Part shown: piece by piece, positions 25,194-35,500 of the stretch
Numbering within the stretch: the stretch's first letter is position 1
How the letters are laid out: each line of letters begins with the position of its first letter
NCBI GenBank assembly: GCA_039602395.1
Contig: JBCNJP010000003.1
Span: forward strand, 31,833,392 to 31,897,391
Reading direction: 5' to 3'
Length of the DNA: 64,000 bases
DNA from: Deinandra increscens subsp. villosa
Taxonomy: Eukaryota; Streptophyta; Magnoliopsida; Asterales; Asteraceae
Position numbers and translations under genes: made by a program
Notes under the pieces: generated by a model
The model's database searches: none
The model's input: only the letters and a program-made list of their open reading frames with translations
Told to the model about the DNA's origin: nothing

Positions 25194-25207
25194 TGGTATC
25201 AGAGCCA
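25194..25207 (+). other. Primer binding site, Met-tRNA type
   Basis: TGGTATCAGAGCCA starts 2 bases after the LTR end. Confidence 0.93.
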
Positions 25208-25249
25208 AGAATCTTAGATTCGAGGCTCTCACGATATTGATTCAAGAGT

Positions 25250-25640
25250 TTTCTGGGTTGGTGTTCGTTTTCTGTTGAAGATTTGAAGGTTTTAGAGGTT
25301 TACGATCATCGCTGCTGCTGTGTTCATCGTGTTTCGGTGTTTACGACTGCAAAATCTGGGTTTTGGCTTGAAGATTGCCTGTTTACGATAAGGCGAAAGT
25401 TGTTTACGATTGTACTTGCTGTTGTACTGGTGTTTACGACTTTGATAAACCGGAAACAGGCGTTTACGACTACGGAGTCGTAATCAGGGATCGTAATCAG
25501 TATTTACGACTTTCATAAGGCGGTTAAGTGTTTACGGGTGTGACGTGGATCGGAATCAGTGATTACGATCGTAATCAGTTTCCTTGGATCGTAATCGGGC
25601 GTTTACGATCGGAAACTCATCATTTTGCGGCAAAAAAGTC
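25250..25640 (+). repeat. TTTACGA motif array in the leader
   Basis: Roughly ten copies of TTTACGAT/TTTACGACT or the inverse TCGTAA occur in about 390 bp before the ORF. The same words occur in the LTRs and in two places in the Sirevirus (43980-44230 and 52440-52690). Confidence 0.8.
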
Positions 25641-25898
25641 ATTTTTTCACACTTTCACGGAAACGGGCGTAACTTTTGACTCGTTTGGAGTTAGAAGCTC
25701 AAATTTTTACACGACGTTCGTGACATCAAGCCCCAGAATTACCCCAGCCTTTAGGCCAGGGGAGCTCGTTTGGACCCCCAAATTCCACTCCGAAGGCCTC
25801 CGTTTTTCAGTTTTAAGTTTTTGACACTATTCTTTGAATAGTACTTTTGCCGTTTTTGCCGTTTTTGCAGATTTTTCAAGATTTTCAGAAGAAAGAAA

Positions 25899-27821
25899 AT
25901 GAGTTCAGTGGTTGAAGAAAAGAATATATTTGAGGACGAAGATGCTGAGATATGCCCCAATCCTACTTGTGCTCGTATAATTCCTGGACTTAGGCAAATC
26001 TGTAAAAATTTTCAGTCAGAACTGTTTGAGGTAAAATGCGAAAGGAGTTCTTTTAAGGGTAGATGGCAAAAGAATGAGGATAAGGTAAAAGCTCAGAAAC
26101 TAGACATAGTGAAATATCAGAAACTAGCAACTGAGAACGCTTATCTGTATGACAACGCTAAGTTAGAAATAGCTGAGCTTAGTAAGCAGATAGATGAACT
26201 TAAGCATAAAAACAATGAGTTGCAAGTAAAACTTGATATGAATCAAATGAGAAGCAAAAGAATGCTTGATGCTGGAAAGGAATTGTCACATGCTGTTGTG
26301 ACTGGTCAAGTTGGGAAACACACACCTGGATTTGGATCAGAAAAGACTGATAAGGCCTTGGCTGCAAACAGCATTATTCCTCCACCAGTTCCCAGAGACA
26401 TTATAGGAATACTTCTTAGTGAGGATCAAGTTGAACGAACCAAGTCAGATTATAAAGAAGCTGCTCCTCCTATTGATAGTGTCTTGGTTGGAACTACACC
26501 ATTGACTCAAGAGGAAATAGACAACGAGGCAAACATGACATATGGTGAAGGGAGAATAGAGGACGTATCAAGAGATGATGCTGAGTGCCAGGAGTATAAC
26601 AGATGTCATAATTCCAAGTCTGATGATGTTGGGGTAGAGTTGAAACCATACCCTAAAATTGAAACCCCATGCTTGAAAGTTGTTGACGAAGTCAAAAGGG
26701 AAAAGGTGATCTTGACGACCCGGCCTGAGGGGAAGATCTTTATGACATCTGGATCTATGTTTGACCAAGAACCAGATGTTGGGTATGACTTACCATCCTT
26801 CTCCTCCAAGTTCAAGGGACTAACTGATGGAGTGATAGGTGAAGCAAAAGTTGAGAAGCCAAAGATCACCATCAAGCATCCGAGTGTGAAGCCAACAGCT
26901 GGAGTGAAGAATGAAAAACTCAAGGGAGTAGCTGTGTCTCCCATTTCTTCAGTTGGATCATGCAGTTGCCGTTGTGATTGCAAGAATGATGCTTCAATGT
27001 CAAAGAATCCAGAGAGCACAAAGACGATGAGGACAGGTTCTACTCAGGCTTCCAGGAACCAGCAGAAAGTCAAATCTGGAGCTGCTGACAAGGCAAAGAA
27101 GCAGACACAAGGCAAACCAGCTCCATATCTGCCACCAAAAACAAATGGGTACACGTCTGACTTCTATCTAAAGAAGCAGACTTGCTTTAATTGTGGCATT
27201 GCTGGTCATATTGCTAGAAACTGTCTGTATCGCCCCTATGAACCTTATTATCCGAAAACTCAAAGGGTTTCATCTCAGGAGTCTGTGAAGTCTAAGCCCA
27301 TGAAGGTGGAAAAACCTAAGGCAATGAAGACTGTTACTCCTAAGGTTAAACCCTCTGATCAACATTGGGGTGCTGCCAAAGCTGAAAGAAAATCTTTGAA
27401 TCAAAACAACAGCTTTCCAAGCTACCAAAATTTCCAAAAACAGGTGAAGAAACCATTTTCAAAACAACCAAAGCTTGAGAAGCCCAAAGTTACCCCTCCC
27501 AAGGTAACTAAAACTGTTTTAAAAAATGAAGCTAAAACGAAGAAGGTTGAAATACCTAAAGTCACAACTCAAAAGGTGACTAAAACAAAAACTGTTTTGA
27601 AAAATGAATCTAAAACAAAGAAGGTTGAAATACCTAAAGTCACAACTCCAATAGTGACTAAAACAAATGTTAAATCACCTGGAATTTGGAAACCGAAAAT
27701 CAAGGCAGCTTCATCCCAACTTCCTGATTTTTCAAAGGGGATGTTCTTACAAGAAGTGTCCTTTATTGATTCCTCAGGTGTACCCAGAAAAACAATGGCC
27801 TGGGTACCAATGGCTAACTAA
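25899..27821 (+). CDS. Gag C-terminal-domain protein (coiled coil plus zinc knuckle), Sirevirus type
   Basis: An intact 640-codon ORF from ATG 25899, preceded by an A-rich GAAGAAAGAAA. Residues about 20-35 include CPNPTCARIIPGLRQ. Residues about 45-125 form a charged heptad-rich coiled coil (KLEIAELSKQIDELKHKNNE). A CCHC knuckle CFNCGIAGHIARNC lies near residue 430. A Lys/Pro-rich tail with repeated KVTKT units follows, and the end is TMAWVPMAN. It aligns with the second half of the Sirevirus Gag at 49472-52393 (coiled coil CARLIPGLRQLWKN; second knuckle CFHCGKPGHFAANC). The N-terminal capsid domain and first knuckle are absent. No protease or polymerase follows. The intact frame beside identical LTRs suggests expression is recent or useful. 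Its role, perhaps RNA binding or assembly with partner Gag, is inferred. Confidence 0.85.
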   Translation: MSSVVEEKNIFEDEDAEICPNPTCARIIPGLRQICKNFQSELFEVKCERSSFKGRWQKNEDKVKAQKLDIVKYQKLATENAYLYDNAKLEIAELSKQIDELKHKNNELQVKLDMNQMRSKRMLDAGKELSHAVVTGQVGKHTPGFGSEKTDKALAANSIIPPPVPRDIIGILLSEDQVERTKSDYKEAAPPIDSVLVGTTPLTQEEIDNEANMTYGEGRIEDVSRDDAECQEYNRCHNSKSDDVGVELKPYPKIETPCLKVVDEVKREKVILTTRPEGKIFMTSGSMFDQEPDVGYDLPSFSSKFKGLTDGVIGEAKVEKPKITIKHPSVKPTAGVKNEKLKGVAVSPISSVGSCSCRCDCKNDASMSKNPESTKTMRTGSTQASRNQQKVKSGAADKAKKQTQGKPAPYLPPKTNGYTSDFYLKKQTCFNCGIAGHIARNCLYRPYEPYYPKTQRVSSQESVKSKPMKVEKPKAMKTVTPKVKPSDQHWGAAKAERKSLNQNNSFPSYQNFQKQVKKPFSKQPKLEKPKVTPPKVTKTVLKNEAKTKKVEIPKVTTQKVTKTKTVLKNESKTKKVEIPKVTTPIVTKTNVKSPGIWKPKIKAASSQLPDFSKGMFLQEVSFIDSSGVPRKTMAWVPMAN

Positions 27822-28789
27822 TCTCTCACTCTGTGCAGGAACAGTCAAGGAGGATTATCACTAACGGCTTTATTACTAATTTGTTTGTTGATAAGTGATT
27901 GTTCCAGGCACAGTTTAGGAGACGTATCTTCATGTCATGACAAGTAATATATACAATGGAAGGTATGTCTCTTTGAGAGGTAAACTGTCAAAATCAGCAT
28001 GAAAGGTACTGTTCTTAACTTGGTTGTGTGAATGAAGCGGCAAAGGGTGTTTTGAGTCAAACCAAATTTCCTAAAATTTTCAATTGATTGATTAAGTGGT
28101 TGACTTCAAACGGAATGAAGTGTGCATGTCATGAAACCCTATTTTCTAAAAATTTTCAAATCAATACTTTGAAAGTTAGCTTGGCCAGATGTGTGTAAAG
28201 TCATTTAATTTTGTGTTTTTCTTTTAAGTGTGTTTGTGTGTTTTGTTTATTTGTTTAAAAAAAAAAAATGATGTTCACAAGATTGTGACATTAAAAATCA
28301 AAAAGCAAGGGGAAGAAATGTAAAGATGAAGAAAAAGTTGACCCCTCAAAAATAGTGTGCTTTTCAATTTTTAATTGTTTGTGTTTAATTGTTTGTGCCT
28401 TGTTTTTGAGAAGTTTAGGGGAAGTAAAATGAATGACCGGGTTGGAGATGGCTGACACGCGTAAGGCGGAAGTGAAAGGCAAGCTCCACGGTGATATGCT
28501 CGGTAGGCTCGACCTAAACTTATGACCTCCAATGAAAGTGCAGTGAACTTAAAAGATATATATGTTTAGCTTCCCATCCTAGGTTGCATGGTTTAAAAGA
28601 CTGAGTCCCGACAAAAACGGGTTGAGAGTGGTAATTATACCTAGTATTCACTCTCTCACACGCCATGTTTATGCTATCTTGACAACACCACAGAGCAAAA
28701 GAAAATGAAAAAGAAAGGAAAAAGAAAAAGAAAAGAAAAAGAAAATGAAAAAGAAAAGAGAATAAATAATCACTCAGTTGGTCTTCTTT

Positions 28790-28965
28790 GCGTGCTTAGC
28801 AGCCGACCTGATCACCAACTGATGGTTAATGAAATAAGTGGTAGTCATAACGGTGTTGCATGGTTCCTCAAGTTGGGGGTTTGTGAATCCTCAATAAACT
28901 CTGAGGTTGGGTAGGTTTTGCTGTGTACGCTTGGGAGTGGGGACAATTAAACATGACAGTAATAA
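28790..28965 (+). other. Conserved non-coding block shared with the Sirevirus
   Basis: This segment, with words such as AAGTTGGGGGTTTGTGAATC and CTCTGAGGTTGGGTAGGTTT, recurs inverted at 45111-45290 in the Sirevirus with high identity over about 175 bp, although no protein frame spans it. Confidence 0.85.
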
Positions 28966-29284
28966 TGTACTATATTAAGCATGATGCATTTGGTTGAGTT
29001 TAAACGGGTCTGAGTTTAAAGCGGACAAACATACCGGCAATCACCTGGACTAGTCGAGTAACTGAAGCTAAAAAGGGTTCCTCAGTCAGATTCATATGGT
29101 TTGATCCCTTGTAAACTTTCTCATGTTTAATATTGGTAAGTATTTTTCTATTTTTATCTTTCTTGTGTGAGTTTTAAGTTCTTTGTGTTTGTCTTTCGTC
29201 TTGGCCAGGTTGATTTGAGAAGTCAAAATGTGTTTTTCATGGGTTTTAATGCATGACCATATGCCCCCGGCAGATCTTGCCAAA

Positions 29285-30286
29285 TTTTTAGGGGAAGGAG
29301 TATGGGATAATAAGTATTATCCGAAGGGAACTCGAGGATGATACTTATTATCTAATGGAAAAGATTTCCTCCATCAGATCTTGACAAATTTTTAGGGGAA
29401 GGAGGGAGGATAATAAGTATTATCCGAAGGGAACTCGAGGATGATACTTATTATCTAATGAAAAGACTTCCATAATACATAGTATCTGAAGGGAACTCGA
29501 AGATAATATGTATTATTTCAGGGGAAGTCCTTAGCTGAGGGGAAGTAATCAGCTAAGGGGAAGTCTTTAGAGGCCTTTGGGTTCAGGGGAAGTTTTATAG
29601 AAAACCCGTAATCTATATTAGGGTTTTTGGTTAAAATTATGTTAATTTGATTCAACTGAACAGATGATAATTACCACCTAACCCAAAGACCAGTCATCAA
29701 ATGTCTGTTGGTGTATATTTTTTCAAATGTGTGTTAGACAGGTTGATGATAGAAAGATGTTGCTGCTGCTCAAGTTAAAGAACCAACCGGACAAGACTTC
29801 CATCTGAAAAGCAACTGTTCAGGGGAAGTTGTTGGTATCTTTACAAGTATCCAAAAGCTTCAAAAGTTTTTCAAAGAAGATGCTCACAAGTTTAGGGGAA
29901 GCTGAAGATTTCAAGTCAAATCTTTGAAACAGAAAATGAGAGCAGTCAGAGATCATGAAGATCCAAGTTCAACAATCAAGTTCTTCACAGTTAGGGGTTT
30001 TCAAAATTTAACCTCTAATTGTTTTGGAGATTCAAGACAGTTACCGAAGATACAGCAAGAACCAGTTCTTTCAAAAGAAGCAAGTCATTGAGAATCCTCC
30101 ATCTCATTAACTTGTTCATTTCAAGAAGTTCGAGCTGATGCTGATCAAGAGGAAGTCCCAAGTGCCCGTCATGAAACCCATTGAAGATTTCTGCGGAAAG
30201 AATCTTCATCAACATCCATGCCAGCCAGTCAAGAAGAAGAAGTTCAAAGGTCAAAGACATTTAATATCACAAGCCTAGGGGAAGAT
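29285..30286 (+). repeat. Multiple polypurine tracts (AGGGGAAG)
   Basis: About nine AGGGGAAG copies lie in the last kilobase before the 3' LTR. The last, CCTAGGGGAAGAT (30274-30286), abuts the LTR. Multiple polypurine tracts are a known hallmark of Sireviruses. Confidence 0.85.
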
Positions 30287-30706
30287 TGTAGAGGCTAGAT
30301 TATGAGGCTTGTAATATTAAATATGTTGGGCTGGGCTTAGAGGGTTTAATTAGAATCATAGGCTAGTTTGATTATTGTATTTAGGCTAGTTTATGATTGG
30401 GCTTGGGTTTACTATTGGGTTTATGATCCACAAGGGGCCCAATAGTAAACCCAATGAGGTAGTATATAAACCTCACTTGTTCATGTTTATGATCAAGCTT
30501 TTCTAATAGAACTTGAAGGTTTACGATTTCTGGTCCTCTAGTGATTACGATCAGCTTCCAATAGTAGTTGTTCTTCATTCAAGGCTTCATCTTTTCTCGA
30601 GATCTAGTCTATTCTTCTACTATTGTTCTTGAATCAATCTCTCACGAGGATTCCGCACTCGTGTTAGATCTTGATATCGTGTGTTCGGGTATTTTTAGGA
30701 CCTACA
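30287..30706 (+). repeat. 3' LTR of the Gag-tail element
   Basis: 420 bp, identical by eye to 24772-25191. It is followed by the GAGAG target duplication at 30707-30711. Confidence 0.96.
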
Positions 30707-30802
30707 GAGAGTCACCATTAAAAAATCGGAAACAAAAAACGAATTTTTTAGCTTGGTTTTCACGGTTTTCCAAACTCGGAGAGGTTTTCATTTTTTGGTA
30801 GA
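30707..30802. mobile_element. Foldback element, right part
   Basis: Continuation of the element begun at 24464. It carries the second arm (GGTTTTCACGGTTTTCC core at about 30754, CTCGGAGAGGTTTTC after it). The exact outer end is uncertain. It resembles the arm end of the element at 61434-61859 (CTCGGAGTGGTTTTCC). Confidence 0.65.
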
Positions 30803-32594
30803 AATAATGTATTTTCGGTTATAGAGGGTATAACCCAAACTAATAAAAGTTGATTTTTCTAATCAAAACCTTGATGAAAATTGTTTTGTGTGTTAAATGG
30901 TTCATTGGTGATTATTGTGTATGTCTGGACTTGATTAGTTAATAATAATGCGTGGAATGTTTGCGTTAAAAATTTATATAATAATTCATATCGTAAATAT
31001 ATTTTAATCACTAACATGTATTAGAAACATTGAAATGTTTATTCAACCTTTATTTGGAAACATCGCAAACGTTCGTGCGTGAGTCGGTTAAACCGGGTGT
31101 GTATGATCCGGTAATTACTAAGTTACCGTTGTATGAATTAAATGAAATGTACGACAATAAATGATGCAATTTAAAGTCTATAGAATATGATATGCATGTA
31201 CGTAAGATATTCGGGGAGCGAGGATAACCTGGAATTCTGACAGTTGTCACAGACATCAATCATGCATAAGAAATGTAATTGTTATACTAAAATTGTTATG
31301 TAAACATGAACATTGTCAAACATGCATTATATAAACTCATAAGATTCACATCGTCTTAGATGATATCAAAAGCTTAGCCTATCATGGTTGTAAAACACTA
31401 AACATTGTAAAGGAACATAAGTTATTGTTCTCCTAACTTTTATCTAGTCAAACCAAAAAGTGTGTAGAGTAGCTTTACTCTCTCCAGTTTCCACATCATT
31501 CTCTTTTGTGTAAATGCACTTTTTTTTTATTTATTTGTTGAACTAATTTCGGGATTCGACGTGCATTTATTCATATGAGTGATCATGTTAGATGTCCCGG
31601 AAGTACCTTTCAATTGAGAAGCATAAGTTTCAATAATACAGTGGGAAGACAGGAGATGAATCGACGATTGCTTAACCACTTAACCCCAACAATTTCCCAA
31701 CGGATGGGTCATGGGTGAATGGGTCCAAGTTTAGTAGATAGTGGACTTGTGGATGAGTTGGGCTTAACTTTAAGTGAGCTAAAAACCATATTAAATGGTT
31801 TATGAAAAAAAATTATATATATAAATATATATATAAAAATCTTATTCGGTTTAAACGGATAACCGAATAAACCAAATAAAAACAAAACCCAAAACTGCAA
31901 CCAAACCGTAAACCGAATTCACAATTCGGATAGGGTTTGAAACCGAACCGTAAACCAAATTCACAATTCGGATATTGGGATACGGATACGGTTCAGTTTG
32001 TCGTTTTTTTCGCATTTCGGTTATTTCTACACACCCCTAGCATGAACAATCAACTTGTTTCTAAACATTATGTGACAGAAATCGTAAACAATCGACACTT
32101 ACAAATGTTGCAAGCTAACCCTATTTAAACAACATTAACAAACACAATTTTTGACTTAACGAACCTAACAAAATTTTGTTAGGAGTTAGCTCTTTAACCA
32201 ACCTAATCACTAACGGTGTTAACAATTTGGGTAGCACACTAACCGGACTTAAACACTAAGTATTTCACGGGTTGGGCTCCCGTTTAATTACAAACCCAAT
32301 GACTCGAATCATATGGCCTCCAGCCTATAATATATAATGTAGGACCAAACATAATTCATATACGATTAACTAAAAAGTTCATGATCATTACACGATTAAA
32401 CCACCCACCAACTAAAAAATGACAATTTAGCACATGATAAACATAATTATTTTTAAAACTCAATGCCGGTAAAAGGAAATACATCCAACATCAACCACTA
32501 TGTTAACATGTTGCCACATGAAGAGAGTGTTGACTTTGATAGTAAAATAAAAAATTTTGACTTTATTATAATTTGTCAATGTCAATGTATAAAC
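30803..32594. other. Intergenic sequence 3' of MED15
   Basis: No gene supported. There are AT-rich stretches, a short ATATATA-rich tract near 31815-31838, and a segment (about 31690-32040) with repeated ACCGAAT/GGTTTAAACGG words ending ACACACCCCTAG, suggestive of an old degraded DNA transposon. The 3' UTR and poly-A signals of MED15 should lie just left of 32595, but I cannot fix them. Confidence 0.5.
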
Positions 32595-35500
32595 TTATGA
32601 AACAATTAGACAATCCTCCCAGGCTCCATGTTTTGAGGTAAAAGTACCACCACCACTTTGTTGTACACGCTCCAAAATAACCGCACGAGCACAAACATCC
32701 CAAGTCCTTGCCATCTTCTCAAGTGACATCGGGTCTGAAAGCCTTCTCACATAGCTACTGAACCGCCACTTAGCTTTTATCGAAAGATCTTCATATTCTT
32801 TGCTGTGCAATGGAAACAAATATTCTGTCATATGTCTAAAGTACCCTTCAAAATAGAAAATCTTGATTCTTGTTCTAATGGTAAGGTCAAAAGTTTATTA
32901 TGACCATCCCTTGATCAATGTTCACATAACTCAAATTGAATATTTTGACCTGCTTACACATTATTGAGTAAATTTCAGTAAGGTTTTGTAAAGTGGAAAT
33001 ACATAGCTAAACAAGAAACGGGTCATATGAGCCGAATAGGTTGAGAAACACCAAAATGCAATATAGTATACTAAATCATTTAATTTGAAGTTCAAACAAT
33101 TAGATTATTACATAACTACTATGATCTTTGTAATCAAACAAGACATGCTAATTATCAATGAAAATCTTGGACAAAAATGGTATTGGGATCTGGACAATTG
33201 TACATGATTTACAAGTTTTGACACACCAAAATTAATCACCTTAATTGAATGGGTCGTTTTAGAAACATAAAGAATGCTACATGCAAGATATATTGCAAGA
33301 AAAGGAAAAACAGATATTTCTCACCTGACTTCAACAGGCAGCTTATCCAAGAGTATTGGGGAGGAATTAGGATAATTTGCAGGAACAAGCAACCGCAACG
33401 GTTGTATAGGTGACTGCAGATAGATTGAAGAAAACTTCAAGTCCATAGATGGCTCTAATAGAAAGGGTGTTTGGATTTGCGTTTTGAAAACTATTACATG
33501 GTGTATAAGTCTAGTTATCCAAGGAATAGAGAGATAAAATGATTAAAAAGGACACTTTGTTTGAAACATTTTGTAAAATGGGAGTGATAAGTCTCTTAAT
33601 TTAGGTTAAAATTTGAGTAAATAGTTACGCATAGTGTACCTCTAAAGAAGCAGAATCTGGCTATCCAGATATTAAAAACTGATTATTGCAGCTTCAAGTT
33701 ACAATAACCATATATTTGGTTCCAAAACCCTAAATACAAATACCCCCTTAATGATCACGTTCAAAGCAGAATACAATACCATTTGCACAGAAGCATATCG
33801 TGACTTGAGATTTGGACATAGAGCTACAGCACTAAATGAGCACTTAACAATGGTTCCTTTACCAACTTCTGAAGCTGTTTCTGGGTCAACATTTTCCTGG
33901 CTAATATCAACCACTGTATCTATCAGTCCTTGATTTATTTCTCTTATTTCTTCCAAGAGGGAATGCTCCATCTGCAGCATTTTCATACATGTTAATAATA
34001 ATATTGTTTTTGTAACCATAACTCATACTTTAACTATTCATTAAAACAAACAAAAAGTGTTTGCAGGCCAACCAACCCACCTCAGCCTGCGTGGCCCGTT
34101 TCAGCGAGTACTTAATATTCAAGACAATACACCTAGAACCGTTTTGACCGGTTACCGTGTTTAGTACGTATTCCGGTTACCGTGTTTAGTACGTATTCAT
34201 GTCAACGTACGTTTGCTTCTGGCTTTCATATATAACTTGGGAAATAAGAATACAAATCTAACACATTTGCATATGTTGCATAAAATCACATACAGGGACT
34301 GATGATGAGATATTACCTCAACCCGATGCCTTTTTATGGTAGAAGTTGCAGTGGATTCCAGTTCTGAATTTTCCAAATAATTAAAGCTATCATTTACTCT
34401 GCTTGCAGTTGATACAACATTAATAAACATTGGATTTGTAAAGTGATTCATTTTTCTTTTTCCAGTAGTTGTTGCTTTTGTCATGGCAACCAAATCCTCA
34501 CCAATTGCAGTTCTTGATCCATTACCTGGTGGGGATCCTGCAATGCTATCAATCATACTAAGAACTGAACCAATGTCTGTAACCGAAGCTGTCAAGGATT
34601 TTGGTGAAATGGACTTTACCTGTTAAAAAATTAATGAATTACAAAAGGTGTTAGCCATACCTTTTTAATATAGGTGCGCATCAAAATGGGTAATTCTTTG
34701 GTTCAAATGTTATTGTAATACTATATTTTTTTATTCTTTCAGAAATATTCTAGTTTTTTGAGAAAGTGGTCTGGGAGGTTTTGGACACTAAAATTACAGT
34801 TTGGGAGACTTTCAACCTGTTGGACCCATTACAGATAAAACATAAGTTGAATCGACCAACTTATGTGAAGGGCTCAGAATTTTCACCTCAATGTTCTAAT
34901 TTATTTATCAGAAGAATAACCTAATGCAAACAAAGATTTGAGTTTTAATTTTATAGGTTAGGAGTTTAGACTGACCACTTTGAGTAAGTGGTCTAGGGGT
35001 TCCTCTATAGTAGTTGACTTTCCAGAAACAATTGTTGCATCTGGATTTGTGCACTCTGCAAGCAAAGGTGAGGCTGATATTCCAGGTGTGCAGATTTTTC
35101 CATCAATAGCAGGTAATAAAACACCAGAATTGAGTTTATCGGTGTCTCCTGGTAGATTAGACATAGATGGAGTTGATGGAGATGAGACAATAAATGGCGA
35201 GTTGGCAGGTTGCAAAGGTGTACTGGATTTAGTAACAGAATTCAACACGTTTTCCTGGTCAATCTTTAACTGTTTCAATGAGTCTGACTTCATATCAATC
35301 TGCGGTGTAACTTTCAGCTCATTACCATCATTTCTTTGATGCAGCTGAGATACTTGGTTCACTTTCAACGTCACATTATGTTTTGTTTGTGGGTGAAATT
35401 GATGGTGGTGGAGTAATTGCTGTTTATGCATTAGTTGTTGCTGCATTTGTCGAGTTTGAAGATGCTTCAATGGAAGCATGTGGGAATTTGGCTGCTGCAG

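Larger units (their letters stand above)
27822..30286 (+). other. 3' non-coding region of the Gag-tail element
   Basis: 2.46 kb without a supported gene. It holds a GA/A-rich tract (28690-28765), a block conserved with the Sirevirus pol-envelope interval (28790-28965), the GCTGACACGCGTAAGGCGG landmark (about 28450), and repeated AGGGGAAG polypurine tracts (29285-30286). Direct repeats with GATAATAAGTATTATCC occur at about 29306 and 29410. Confidence 0.75.
24772..30706 (+). mobile_element. Young non-autonomous Sirevirus-like element encoding only a Gag tail
   Basis: Its two 420-bp LTRs (24772-25191, 30287-30706) appear identical in every base I compared. They are bordered by the 5-bp target duplication GAGAG (24767-24771, 30707-30711). 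The internal region has a Met-tRNA primer site, a leader with many TTTACGA words, one intact 640-codon ORF, and 2.5 kb of non-coding sequence ending in a polypurine tract. Protease, integrase, RT and RNase H are absent. The layout matches what has been called a terminal-repeat element with Gag (TR-GAG). It must be mobilised in trans, probably by Sireviruses like the one at 40732-53224. Confidence 0.9.
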
